In this document: positions 33,141 to 44,284 of the stretch, in pieces
Layout: the number at the start of each line of letters is the position of its first letter
How positions within the stretch are numbered: the first letter of the stretch is position 1
Assembly (NCBI GenBank): GCA_948099385.1
Contig: CANUEZ040000168.1
Span: 10,884,001 to 10,948,000, forward strand
Direction of reading: 5' to 3'
Origin: Fasciola hepatica
Lineage: Eukaryota > Platyhelminthes > Trematoda > Plagiorchiida > Fasciolidae
Length of the DNA stretch: 64,000 nucleotides
Made by a program: the position numbers and the translations under genes
The notes under the pieces: model-generated
Told to the model about the DNA's origin: nothing
Database searches by the model: none
What the model saw: only the letters and a program-made list of their open reading frames with translations

Positions 33141-33390
33141 TGACTCCTTTTTGGCCTGACTTGTGCCCTGAATACAACTAAATCTACATCATTCAGTGGC
33201 ATTGCTGGAGGCGGCGCTCTTTCCTCTATTCTGTCATCAATTTCCAACAGTAATATACCTACCTCTGACGCTTTCCACCATCTCTTCTCCACGTTCCCTT
33301 CTCCACCATCCCCCCATCTTATTCTCCCCATTCCCCAAAGTACCACCAATAATACTTTATCTAAGCACCGCCTGTATTTGTGACGCCCTT

Positions 33391-33435
33391 TTTTATAGTT
33401 ATAGTTATAGTATATTTCTTGACCGTGGTCAATAA
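33391..33435 (-). repeat. Retroposon 3' tail, minus orientation, with (TTATAG)n
   Basis: Repeats of TTATAG (about 33392-33411) are followed by TATATTTCTTGACCG. Read in reverse this is CGGTCAAGAAATATA plus a short simple repeat, the same junction as at 62509-62539 and 13740-13784. It marks the end of a retroposon lying on the minus strand at higher coordinates. Confidence 0.6.
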
Positions 33436-35212
33436 ACATGCACAAGGCAAGATCAGAGTATACAGCAATACATGTCAATGTGAGGTATTCACAAATTCTA
33501 AATTTATAAATCACAGCAACCGAAATACAACAGTAAAGTCATGTAGTGTTTGAGTAAACAAAAGTGGTAATGGTTGAGGCGGGAATTTCGAATCGGTTTC
33601 GAAATCGCTGGGGGGCGGTGTGGATAGCTGGACAGTCGCGGAATTGCTGATATAAGCAACAAATGGACGGTCACTAACAAGTAACCGGGCGTAAGAGATG
33701 CAAAAGAACATTGTTAGAAGTAAAGCAAGCGTGGGGCTTTCAAAGTGCAGTCAGAGATACCAGCGGGATATTGGACACTGATCCAGCATTGGGTAACTAA
33801 TTGTGGAGGAAGCATGTGAAACAAAGGCAAGTGATTCAAAGGTGATAATAAAACGGACCTTTTGTGCAGGTGATTACAGTGTCATATGGAAATTCAAATG
33901 AAGGCGAAAAGCTTCGCAGGGACTTCAGTGAACTTTTGAAGAGCATGAATGGTGTATGGACATATAACGGACTATTAAAGAAAAGAAAAGCCGTCAATGA
34001 AACGGATTAGTGGAGACAAACGTCAATGGTTCGGCTAGGCAGGAGTTGGAAGAGTGTAAAATGTTTTTTTTGTATTTGATAGAAAATTGGTAATCAAATT
34101 ATGGTTGGCTGCAGATGGCTGGTATTCTGTTCCGTAAAGACCTTGGTTGCAGGCAGAATGTTGTGGGAAGCAGGTAAAAAAGGGCTGGTTTGACGAAGTT
34201 GACAGCTGCGAAGGCTAGGTTCCGGCCATTGATTTCGTACTACAACGCGGGAAGAATTGAACTGTCGGGTTGGGTTATTTGGGAATAGACGTTGAGCGGA
34301 TGTGTTGATGGTTGCTGTCAGGAATCACCTCTGCGATCCGGTGAGACTTTCATGAGGTTTTGTTAATCCATGTACGGTGCCCCATGTAACGTCAGCAGGC
34401 GAGAGTATAGGTTTAAACCATTGATCAAATCGTCCAGTCCTTACGGTAATCCGGAATAAACGTCGATTTAGCCGATGGATACCCAAGTAACCAATGCAAT
34501 CTGGAAGAGATCAGGAATGCGGCAGTCTGGAGAGTGTTCCAGCTGTGGGTTATAATTATCGTTTATATGGAAGCAAGAAAATGAACACTTTGATATCCGA
34601 ACAGTTAGTTATCGTTTGGCTAGTGGACAGGTCTATTAGGGATCCCTAGATGGAGACTGATAGCTTTCTAGGGTAGTTGGGTGATAGTAGAGATTTGGGG
34701 CGATATCAGGTAGGCAGTGGATGAGGAGAGGGTGTCCGTTTGGGAACCAGGAATAAAACAATAGTAGATGTTATGGTCTGGACGAAGAATGAGAAAATAA
34801 GAAGAAAACAGTCTGGTCAGTTCACCAGCTGTGGTAAAGGACGGCAAACATTAAAAAGGGGGGAAAACACAAAGTTAAAATGAGGATTTTTCATGTGGGG
34901 GCAAACGTGCTGGTATTCGGCAGGGGCATACGGATTCCGGTTGGAATGGGGTCTTAACTTACCATGAGCACGTGCGTAGAGAAGTGGAGCCTAGTTACTA
35001 AGGAATGGTAATCCGTGTGGCAAGTACGAGAAAGGCACAAAAAAAGCAGGATGGGACGGCTGAGTTCTAGCCTGAGCCAGGAATTAACTGAGAGCGAGCA
35101 CTCATCGCTAAAGGACGGAACGGTTTTATTTATCTATACGCAAATTGTGTGTAGTAAAATGGCACAATCTAGTTAGGAAGGGGGACAAGTGAGTGGAGCA
35201 TACCCAAGGTAT

Positions 35213-35222
35213 ATATGTATAC

Positions 35223-35274
<52 letters not shown>

Positions 35275-35276
35275 AC
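35213..35276. repeat. (TA)n microsatellite
   Basis: About 60 bp of alternating TA with a few C or G interruptions at the edges. Confidence 0.95.
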
Positions 35277-35793
35277 GTGGGTGCGATCATCGGACGCAAA
35301 AGACTACGGCAAGAAAAGTGAGATAGAGTGACGCAGCCGAGGATCAACGGTTAACGGAAAGAAGAACAAAAGTTAAGCACGGGCTCATCGGTGCGGCGGA
35401 TCCCAAAGGCACATTGAGGCCATGAAACGTGAGACTAAAGGGGAAACGCCTAAGTGTGGCTAGAACTTTCAATGGGAAAGTTAGTATTTCGCCTAGAGTG
35501 GTCATTGGGCAGGAGTAAAGACCAAGTTCTGCATGAAATTACAGAAGAACCTTAGCTGGGGGATAGGGTGGGAGCAGAAATGGTAACGTCATAACTGGGT
35601 GTTGAGTTCAGTTAGTGAGTCACGCTAAGTGCGATGAATCAGACTGGATTTTCCAGTTCGAAATCGCAGAGGTGGTGAGTGAAGTATGAGTGGTGGGACC
35701 TGGTGCGGAAGAGAGGCATTATAAGCTAAGAGATATCGAGGACCGTTGAGTTACTCACCATGATTTTGTTAATAATTATAGGACAGTAATGAG

Positions 35794-35794
<1 letters not shown>

Positions 35795-35838
<44 letters not shown>
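35795..35838. repeat. (TA)n microsatellite
   Basis: About 44 bp of uninterrupted TA dinucleotides. Confidence 0.95.
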
Positions 35839-35841
<3 letters not shown>

Positions 35842-36200
35842 CCAACCAGGGGTTGGATACTGAAGCAGTTTTTATGGCAATGTTGAGGTTGGTTTCAGGG
35901 CCGCATACGCAATATAACTGAATAAAGTTAATAAATCGTGGAGCGAGTGAGAGATATTGACAACCTGTGGGGAGTAATACGGTGGTCTCTATAAATGCGA
36001 GCGCATCTGGAAGGATTAGTTTCAAAGTTGAATTAGCAGGATCCTATAAGTTGGTATGGATAAACAGTTAGTGGACGCAGACATGCTTACATATGTCGAT
36101 GGCGAAGGCTAGGAGAAGCGGTCAAACAAAGCAATCAGAATTTTTAAAGCGGTGAGGTTATTTTGGAAGGTAAGGTTAAGAGAGAAAGCAGAGCAATGGC

Positions 36201-38954
36201 TTAAAAGTCAAGGCCTATCTCGTAAGCTTGACGTTCGGTTACGTGAACGTTGAATAAGCGCAAAACAGTTGGGACAGTAAGGAATTTATCAATAGCATGC
36301 ACGAATGCATACTTTGACCGAGAAGATCTGATGTGCAAGGGAAGTTTATTCCAGATTCTGGAGTACGCGAAGAGAAAGAACTTAGAGCGTAGAACAGTCC
36401 TCGCGGAGGGTGTGGTAATAGTATACTGTCTATTCCGGAGTGAATATCCAGTATCCGGGGAGAAGCACAACTGGTTGGAGGAATAGGACTGCTTAGTCAA
36501 TAGCTTATACAGAAATATCAAATTTAGCTTGATGCGACGAAGCCATAGTGGTTCGATTTTGAGAGATAAGCATCGTTCCCTGTAGTTTAAGTTGGACGAC
36601 CAACCGATAAGCTGTTTTGTAAATCTTCTTTGAACACATTCGATAATAATCCTGTCGGATTTTCTCATGCTAGTGAAGATTAGGGGACAATATTCAAGAA
36701 GGGGCCTGGCATGTACTTTGTACATGTAGAGAATGCTCTGCCTAAGCTGAAAGGATCTGAATAGAAGACCAAGACACTTTCTAGCCTTCGCCGTTTGGAG
36801 GACAGCATGTTCCGAGAAGTTGAAAGAGCAAGAATAACTTAAGCCAAGGTCTCTTACTAAAGGCTGGCTGTCGATGGGTGAACCGCCAATGCATAAAGAA
36901 CCAGGAGGAACCTGGCATTTGTAAGTGAGGAAAATACACTTGTCGGCGGAGAATTTCATCGCCCAGGTTGAGCACCATTCATCAAGAGCGGCTAAATCAG
37001 CAGAGATTTTAGGGATAGTAGTACTGAGGTTGCCAGGCGAGAAAGTGTAGACTATCTTAATGTCGTCCGCGAACAAAAACGGCGTGCCATTAAGTATTGT
37101 CGGAAACATATCATTTATATATAGGAGGAAAACCAGGGGTCCCAAAACACTGCCCTGAATAACACCGCTAGTAACAGGCTTAGGATTAGAGGTGTGCCCG
37201 TTAATTAAGACAACCTGTGAACGATGAGATAAGTAAGACGAGAACCAAGAAAGAAGTGGATCGACAATCCCAAATGACCGTAGCTTTGTTAAAAGGTGGG
37301 GGTGAGGGACACGATCAAATGCCTTGGATAAATCAAGATAAAGAACAACAAGAGATTTCCCACTTTCAGCAGAGCCGGTGACGAGATTCAGAAAATCATA
37401 CTGACAAGTCATGCAGGAACGTGAACGGAGGAATCCATGTTGGTTGTGATTGATAAGACTGAGGCTTAATAAATAGTTAATAATATTATCTTTAACTATT
37501 TTTTCCATTATTCTGGATAAGATGGGGGTATGGTTTATAGGGCGATAATTGGATACCTCATGTAAAGGTCCTTTTTTATGAATGGGAACGATTACCGAGC
37601 GCTTCCAATTAGCAGGTACGGTGCTACCATTAAGTGAAAGAGTGAAAAGGTTCAGCAACAACAGGGGGAGATCCGGTCCACCATTGACGAGTGCAATTGG
37701 TGGTAAGCCATCGGGGCCTAATCGAGGAGAGGGTTTGCTATTGGATAGTAGCTTGGAAATACTCCTGGCATCGAAGGGTATCGTAGAAAGGACAGAGTCG
37801 GTAAGTGGTGAAGATGGGGGCGGGGCAATGACAGTAGCTGGAGCCATGGCTGAAGCAAAGAATGCATTGAAGGCTTCGGCTATACAAGGTGGGGAGGTGA
37901 TAGATGAGTTATTATCCAGAATTAGAAGTTGGAAGTCGGCCTTAACATCAGCGTTTCTAGACTTATGCAACATAGAAAGAAGTTGCGACCTGTTAGGATG
38001 ACTCAAAGCCTTAGCTTCTTGGTCACGAAGTCGCGTATTATCTTGTCGTTGAATAAGTGTGGAGAGGCGGTTTAGACGAATAAAAAGTGAAAAGTCGTTG
38101 GAATTATGTAGTTGTTTGAGAAGTTTATGGTACTTCTTATGGAGTGGCGAGACAGACGACCTCTTTTTAGGTACAGCCTGGGCAGTATTGGACAATTTAT
38201 CCAGACAATCGGAAAAGAAGGAGTAGAAAGTATCCGCAGCATGCTGAGGGTCCTGGGTGAGGAAATAATCACCCCAGTCTTTCTGCCGAAGAAGCGTGAC
38301 TAGCAAGGCCCAATTTCTGCTTAGGAATGTATTGTTGGGGGGGTGTGCGGGACTAGGTGGGCCACTAAGGGGCAGATGGCAAATAACCATTTTATGGTCA
38401 CTACCGGGGAAATTCCGTATTACGGTCACGTCGATGAGAGGCATGTTATGAGTAAATACCAGATCTAGTATGTTCCCATTTCTGGTAGGTTCGACAACAT
38501 GTTGTGTCCAGCCGCCAAGATGAATGCTAGTGATCAGGTCCATAAGATTGGGAGGAGCCGAGAGGGTGGGCCAACAGATGTGAGGGAGATTAAAGTCACC
38601 CGCAATAAGCTTGGTTCCAGAAGGAAGCAAAGAGAGGTATTCGAAAGACCTAATGAGAAGTGGAAACAATGAACTGGGGGAATTTGGTGATCGATACACG
38701 CAGCCAATGTGAAGAACAGTGGTTTGGAGGTTCATAGTGAACCAGAGAGAATCGGGAATAGAATCGAGTGCCGTATGTAAAAGAGGGGTCGTGGTGTAGG
38801 CTTCCTTGACGTAGGCTAGGCACCCACCACCACGCCGGTTCGGTCTATCGGTCCTTAGAAGACAGTACCCTACCAAAGATACTTGATCATTGGAAGTGCT
38901 CTCAGAAAGCCAGGATTCCGTTATTAAGATAATGTCGTAGATTCGGAAAAGGAC
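36201..38954 (-). CDS. LINE alpha copy 2: endonuclease-RT frame, open but 5' truncated
   Basis: A 917-codon uninterrupted frame, the longest in the window. It opens after TGA at 38955-38957 with the endonuclease segment ending ILITESWLSE (catalytic Glu box). The Asn-containing N-terminal endonuclease motif is absent, and sequence above 38955 does not fit the family. Counting from the TTG at 38876: GDFNLPHICW at 93, the SDH box at 159-161, GPDGLPP at about 387, KKGPLHEVSNYRP at about 434, YLDLSKAFDRVPH at 513, SGVIQGSVLGPLVFLLYIND at 570-589, catalytic FADD at 602-605, and the closing RQAYEIGLDF. No RNase H domain follows. All RT catalytic residues visible to me are intact, so the RT part could be functional, but without the endonuclease N terminus and promoter the copy is probably immobile. 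It is recent compared with the other LINE copies here. CR1/jockey-like by motif; clade not certain. Confidence 0.93.
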   Translation of the reverse strand, partial: VLFRIYDIILITESWLSESTSNDQVSLVGYCLLRTDRPNRRGGGCLAYVKEAYTTTPLLHTALDSIPDSLWFTMNLQTTVLHIGCVYRSPNSPSSLFPLLIRSFEYLSLLPSGTKLIAGDFNLPHICWPTLSAPPNLMDLITSIHLGGWTQHVVEPTRNGNILDLVFTHNMPLIDVTVIRNFPGSDHKMVICHLPLSGPPSPAHPPNNTFLSRNWALLVTLLRQKDWGDYFLTQDPQHAADTFYSFFSDCLDKLSNTAQAVPKKRSSVSPLHKKYHKLLKQLHNSNDFSLFIRLNRLSTLIQRQDNTRLRDQEAKALSHPNRSQLLSMLHKSRNADVKADFQLLILDNNSSITSPPCIAEAFNAFFASAMAPATVIAPPPSSPLTDSVLSTIPFDARSISKLLSNSKPSPRLGPDGLPPIALVNGGPDLPLLLLNLFTLSLNGSTVPANWKRSVIVPIHKKGPLHEVSNYRPINHTPILSRIMEKIVKDNIINYLLSLSLINHNQHGFLRSRSCMTCQYDFLNLVTGSAESGKSLVVLYLDLSKAFDRVPHPHLLTKLRSFGIVDPLLSWFSSYLSHRSQVVLINGHTSNPKPVTSGVIQGSVLGPLVFLLYINDMFPTILNGTPFLFADDIKIVYTFSPGNLSTTIPKISADLAALDEWCSTWAMKFSADKCIFLTYKCQVPPGSLCIGGSPIDSQPLVRDLGLSYSCSFNFSEHAVLQTAKARKCLGLLFRSFQLRQSILYMYKVHARPLLEYCPLIFTSMRKSDRIIIECVQRRFTKQLIGWSSNLNYRERCLSLKIEPLWLRRIKLNLIFLYKLLTKQSYSSNQLCFSPDTGYSLRNRQYTITTPSARTVLRSKFFLFAYSRIWNKLPLHIRSSRSKYAFVHAIDKFLTVPTVLRLFNVHVTERQAYEIGLDF

Positions 38955-39400
38955 TCAGTTAGTAACCGTAGGACTGCTCAACTTTACTTGCAGAAAACCC
39001 AATCTGAACTCTTATCTCATCTACAGAATATACTGCAGAAATACTAGGCAAACACAGAAGTTGCCGTCTGCTGGGATTCATTTGTACTATCATTGGAACA
39101 AGTATCCGGGCTGCCTTATCGACTCAAGCCTCAAGTTCTGTAACCTGACCTGACCTGACCCGAACAGGTTCAAATATTCCTCCGGTGCCCCGGATTTTTA
39201 GAGGAGCAGACCGTATTTCGGGTCAACCCTAACGCTGACCATACCCCCCTAGGATGAATTACACGAGGTCCGTTGGATAACAATCGCTCGTGTAAATTCG
39301 GAACATGTGTCTTCCCCAGCCTGTAGAATATTGAGAATAACCTCTGAAAGTCCTATGATAAGGACTTCGGTGACTGGTCCGCTGGGTATCTCACTATCCC
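38955..39400. other. No recognised feature
   Basis: Spacer between the truncated LINE and a BEL fragment. A short run of TGACC repeats (around 39145-39165) is present. No coding signal. Confidence 0.4.
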
Positions 39401-39770
39401 TGAAGGGCGAAAGAGCCGTCAAGATTCTGGATTGGTCGCTACTGCTTGAGAGCAGGCATCTTAGTGCTACCCTGCAGTGGAAGGACACTAACCTCGTAAG
39501 GCTTTACCATTAGCCTGTCCTTGCCTGTAGCCCGGGTTGCTGCATAATAGGTTTCCCAATGGTCCGGGATTCAAGATTACACATTCGGCTTTAACTGAGT
39601 GCCACATTGAACGAAAATACACGGCACGGATCCCACAGGGTCCCTCGGCAGGTAAATTAGTAAGGTCGTATATGCCACACCTTGCCTTGCGGTGTCCCGA
39701 AAAGCCTGAAAGGGTCCGCGTTGTCCTTAACTGTGCCACGGTACTTCATTTAGTTTCTCAAAATATATAG
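39400..39770 (+). pseudogene. BEL/Pao pol fragment
   Basis: Plus-strand remnant of the region leading into a BEL/Pao RT: WSLLLESRHLSATLQWKDTN (near 39435) corresponds to the pre-RT segment, and SYMPHLALRCPEKPERVRVV followed by LNCA (39660-39735) matches YLLHHPALHLKKPEKLRVV and SGCA in the larger BEL element at 45.06 kb. Only the start of the RT is present; LINE sequence follows directly. Family known: BEL elements copy through an RNA intermediate. Confidence 0.72.
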
Positions 39771-39774
39771 CCCT

Positions 39775-40345
39775 CGAAGCCGCTAAGGCCGGAATAGGCT
39801 TGGACCCAATATTTCGCTCCTTCTAACTTCAAAACTGCATTCTCTCCCTCCATAAACCCCATGCCACGCCCCTAATGGAATACCGTCTCTTTATCTTTTC
39901 CAGTAAGTGTAGATCGGACAGAATTGGTATCTAACGGGTTCAACGAAGTTTTAGGTAATGCTCACATTACAATTATAAAGAACGAGGCTTGATTTTTCAA
40001 ACTAGACCCTCTATGGCTTAGCCGTATGAAATTGAGCCTTATCTTTCTAAATAACACTTTAACAGCAGGACAAATAATTCTTATCCGTTGCACTTTGAGC
40101 ATGGTTCTAGCTTTTCGCTGCTTTTTAGATTTCCTGCCCTTTCAACCCCCATTACTGACACTAGCAAACATTCACATTTCTCCATCGCAGCGTTTTCTAA
40201 CTTGAGGAACAAATTACCGCTAGAAGTGAGCAGTCCAACTTCCAGCCTTTGGTTTAGAATTGCATTGGATAAGTTCTTCAGGGTGACCCAGACCTAACGG
40301 CCCCTCAGCGTGAACGCATCCGATGGCTAAACCTATGAGAAGGGT
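39775..40345 (+). pseudogene. LINE alpha copy 3: C-terminal fragment
   Basis: Decayed end of a LINE alpha RT: NCILSLHKPHATPLMEYRLF and KCRSDRIGI correspond to SILYMYKVHARPLLEYCPL and RKSDRI in the copy at 36.2 kb. 40088-40297 adds SSFSLLFRFPALSTPIT and FSNLRNKLPLEV (compare WNKLP). The terminal TYEKG near 40331 matches the family ending. Several stops. 5' truncated at the junction with the BEL fragment. Confidence 0.75.
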
Positions 40346-40770
40346 CCAGAATTTCGAATAACGCAAATATCGGTGGTCCATGTCAGATTAAACCGAGTAA
40401 AGACTTCTAGTCTCTCTGCCTTCTTCAGTAAAATACAAGTCCCTGAGATTCACTGTCATTATAGTTTCTTTTTATACGATTCCTGTTTATCCCCGGCTGG
40501 GAGCATCCCAAACCAAGCTTCCCCATTTTTCCCTTATTTCCAAGCCTTCACTTGTGCTTATCTTTTTATCGATCCGTTTGACGCACTAAAGTGCACATTA
40601 GTCACTAACCTGGCCTACGCTTCCACCTGTCGATCGACTATTCGCAAGTTACCCTACTGACGCTCCCTTGGTTATCTACCCGGAAACCCCCGATGCCTGG
40701 TAGCCCGATCGTGGACTACCTGATATTTACCGCAATTTGGCCTCACCGAGAACACTGTTGCTAATCCCAA
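40346..40770 (+). other. LINE alpha 3' untranslated-like sequence
   Basis: Contains GGGAGCATCCCAAACCAAGC near 40500, similar to sequence at the same distance after LINE alpha copy 1. No gene. Confidence 0.45.
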
Positions 40771-40876
40771 AGGTGCGAGGTGCGGTCAGATCCATCTTTT
40801 TGGCCGGTTCGCACCGGGCTTGCAGGTCGCCTTCAGCTATGTGTGGGCTCGACCGGGCTGGCGGATTGCACTTCCT
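40771..40876. repeat. Dispersed repeat, partner at 12091-12196
   Basis: Second copy of the non-coding repeat with core GCGGTCAGATCCATC. Here it is followed 13 bases later by a simple-repeat tail (40889-40935). Confidence 0.6.
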
Positions 40877-40888
40877 ATCACCGGAAAT

Positions 40889-40935
40889 AGTGATAGCGAT
40901 AATCGTAATGATGATGATGGTACATTTCGGATGAG
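40889..40935 (-). repeat. Retroposon 3' tail, minus orientation, with ATC/ATT units
   Basis: Imperfect GAT/AAT units followed by GGTACATTTCGG. In reverse this reads CCGAAATGTACC plus a simple repeat, the same junction as at 13740, 33391 and 62509. Confidence 0.62.
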
Positions 40936-41337
40936 CCCGAAGCACACTAGTGTGCATGATCGAATGATCCAAGTGACGTCAGAGTCGAAACCTTCACAGG
41001 GTAATAATGAGAGTGTTAAATTGGACCGCAACGCCAATAGTGCCCGGCAAATTTGAAAACCAAGGTCAAATGTTCGATCTGGCTGACGGTGGTTGGAGTC
41101 AGTAAAAAAGGGGAGTACATGTACACAGTACCAAAAATGATCAAAACACTAGAAATTCCAGTGAAATCAAAGGATATCCGTTAAGCTTTTGTAAATGGAA
41201 GAGTTTACCAAGGAGAATTCGCAGAGCCATTCGCACACTGCAGCTTTCGCAAAGCACCGCACCCCTATTCTCTCTGGGCTGTGTTAGGTTTTTGTGTTTA
41301 TAAACCTAATAACCGTCACTGACCCAGCTAGAAATAC

Positions 41338-43370
41338 TTGGGAAAAGTACCCGAAATTCTCTACGTGGTTTCACACATTCTACTGACCCATAATCTTCCC
41401 ATCTTCGTCATATTACCTCCTGAACTAACTATGAAAGCACCAAAGACACTCCATAAGCACGCTAAGGTCCAGGGTACGAATCGGGCAACTCGTACCGTCA
41501 GGGCCAGAAAAACCAGGAACACTCATCCTCGGTCTGCTGTCGATCCGTGCTTAGTAGATATTGTTGACTTTTACGATGCAGCCAACAGGAAGGTCAGCGA
41601 AGTAGATCAAAGAGCTGCAAACCTACACAACCAGGTCCAGTTAATTGATGAGATCCTAATAAAAAGGTCCCCGATGTCTAGCGTAAAGAACCCGCTCCTA
41701 TAGCTAATCGCCAAAGCCTGGCTCTGGTGAGCCTTTTCCTGGACTAATTTGCCACCAAAATCCGTAAGCGTATAGCCAACGCGAAAAAGTTATAGTTTTC
41801 AACTTTCCTGACCGACTGCACCTGCCGTCAACCGAAACCTCCATACAGAATGCTAGTAACATGGCACACGACAGGTGCTGCTGCACGCGGCCGCGCCAAA
41901 GGTCACGACACAATGAATGTCCTTCGAAGTCCCAATTCAATGGCGAAATAACAGATAAGGAATTCGTAGGAAGTTGGCAAATCACTTTCAAAGCCACTCC
42001 ATTCAAAACCACCGGAATATCGTCAGACAAAACGCCCCTCCAAAATGAGGTGTTTCGATCATCCAGAAGGACCTCAGCGTCAGTAGCTCCATTTGTGTCT
42101 GGAATATCAGACTCCTATCCGCCTAGCCTCCAGCTGGGCAACTCCCTTACACAAACTTCCTTAGTTGCCTGCTCTGCAGCAGTTGAACTGGACCTGACAA
42201 CCACCCCTTCTCCAGGACGCCCTCCCGGTGAATTCCCCTGCCTTCAACCATCAGCCTCGGCTTGCACAAATACCAACGATATCCACGTCCAAACCACTGT
42301 TAGTCCAGGGCCACCAAAGTTTCATGCACTCAGGCCCGTTTTTGCTTGTCAAACTACCGCCGGCTATCTCAGCTCCAAAAAAGACTCTGGGGAGGTCTGC
42401 CGCCAACAGTCCGCCCCGTCCCAACTCAAGTACCACCATCTTGCGGGCAAAAAGCTTTCAAACATGCCATGATCTACGGGATAGCCAGGCATCCCGGTAA
42501 CCGACATAATTCTGTGCCGCCCCACGGCTTTTAGTCACTCCGGCTACTCCAGTAATCCCTCCATTAGTCTTTTCGGATCCCCTTCCAGAACCTCCACCGA
42601 GCACTCCAAGTATACCCCAAATAATTCGTGCCTACCGGCGGGCGGGACACAACCCTGCGTCACCCTAAAGCAGCCAACTTTGCCTTGCTGCATTACCGAG
42701 GTACCTCGACTAATCGACAAGCCTCTTCCAGCTCCACAATAAAATACTGGAGAAAACGGCTGCCGAGCAACGCATCATCATGAGTCGGGACCAAATATAT
42801 CATGCACTTTAAGCATGCCAGAACAGTTTTCCAACCATCTGACCGAATACCAGCATCCCCTCCCAATTCTCTGTTATCAAACTCCCTCCCTTCAGGCGAT
42901 TCAATAAAATAACCCCTAATTGAATGATAATCAACGACCCCGATATTTGAACCCTACGCTTTTTCCCGAACGGAGGATTGGCCAGCCCAACCAAAAAAGT
43001 TCATGTCGTCGATCTTGGCTGCTCATTACGTATCCCGTTGAATCTAGTCACCAGTACCTTCTTGTATCTCGCCTTCAAATACCCATTACCCCAACATCTA
43101 AACCCGAACCTCGTCTTTCCACTCAACCTGGAATTCCCAGCTCCACAAATGACCAATTTTTCTTGAGAGCACCGTTCGAATCCAGCCTCATCAGCTAATA
43201 AACAACACTTACTACGCACTGCCGGCCCCTCACTTCTGCCTCTGATTTAGACTCCATCGCTCCTATGCATGAAAACCCTGATATTGTGTGCCTACTTAAT
43301 ACAGTTTACCACCACAGTAATGTTGGCCTTAAAGCCTGCCGATGGCAGTTCCTACTCTAACGAACTGCCG
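41338..43370 (+). pseudogene. Putative 5' part of LINE alpha copy 4 (ORF1-like), split by BEL
   Basis: Stop-ridden plus-strand frames. 41338-41703 encodes a basic then charged, coiled-coil-like segment (RATRTVRARKTRNTHPRS; YDAANRKVSEVDQRAANLHN). 41861-42500 is rich in Ser, Pro and Thr. These traits fit the first protein of a LINE, which binds RNA, but no decisive domain was found. The main support is position: the endonuclease of a LINE alpha copy resumes directly after the BEL 3' LTR at 49249, so the missing upstream part should lie here. Confidence 0.35.
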
Positions 43371-43846
43371 TGGAAAACCCCTCCAGGAGCACTGCAACTT
43401 CGTGCTTCTTTGACATCACCCACTCATTTACACCACTGGATTGTTTTTATGCACTGTATGTTTTCATGAACCAAAGTTCGTTTCTTCGCGTCCAGCGCGC
43501 AACTCTATCATGTCCTGTTCTAGAACTGCGTGACGCACGTGCTCCTTTCTCGCACGCCGCAATTCGGTTCTCGTTTTCCGAGGCCCTGTGGTTGCATAAT
43601 TGAGGTTCGTACCTGTTTTGTGCCATTGTTCATCTAATAATCTAGTATTGTAGAGGTACAAGGATAATCCCTTTCTGATTTCGGGATCCGCTGCGAATTT
43701 TGCGACGTACTGCCCAAAGGCGCCTTACACCCACCTCATGCCATCACTATGCCGTTGCACTTACTTTGCTCCTCATTATTGCCCGCTAATTACAGAAAAA
43801 ACCCATACTTCCCACAATAGATTACTATCATCCAACTTCGACATCA
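43371..43846 (+). repeat. BEL/Pao 5' LTR (476 bp)
   Basis: Direct repeat of 48770-49245, differing by eye at only three positions (GGAGC/GGAAC, AATTCGG/AATTAGG, CTTCGAC/CTTCCAC). It begins TGGAAAACC and ends ACATCA. A TGG-starting candidate primer-binding site (TGGCTATGTATTGCTC) begins at 43848. No matching target duplication was found. Confidence 0.95.
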
Positions 43847-44284
43847 TTGGCTATGTATTGCTCAAAGTCGAATTACAATACTCAGTCGATCAACTTGGAA
43901 CGAGAAAATACGCAACATGCCAAGAGAAGGAACGAAGCAGTTGGAATCTGGAGAGAAAGTAACACGGCAAGTCACTGGAGAGATTTTGGGTAATTTCGAT
44001 TCTTTAGTTAATGCGGGTCACTTAGTAATGTGCGTGCTAGCTCATTTATTACTGAGGATTGCAAGAATTTTACCTATTTAAGTTGAGGATATTGGGCCCA
44101 GAACAACAACGGTTGTCGGCTAGGAAGCAGGCCCAGTAAGCAGCAAAGAAGTGTAGAGAGAAAGAGGGTGGGTGAAAGACCAACGACAATGACTTATCCG
44201 ACAGATCGGGACAAAAGAAGATAGGGATTTTTTGCCCCGGTCTTCGAATATAAAACATCGACGCCACCAGCGATCAATCCACCA
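43847..44284 (+). other. BEL/Pao 5' leader
   Basis: About 440 bp between the LTR and gag with no coding signal beyond short frames. It begins with the candidate primer-binding site. Confidence 0.55.

Larger units (their letters stand above)
33440..36180. other. Purine-rich non-coding stretch with TA microsatellites
   Basis: No coding frame of note. The plus strand is strikingly rich in G and A. It lies between the LINE alpha stop (36201) and the retroposon tail (33391), both on the minus strand, so it may be a very long 3' untranslated region or an inserted non-autonomous element. Two TA tracts interrupt it. Confidence 0.4.

Noticed and set aside
35213..35276. TA tract as possible origin or regulatory site
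   Set aside because: A plain dinucleotide microsatellite, with a second one 500 bp away; nothing else supports function.
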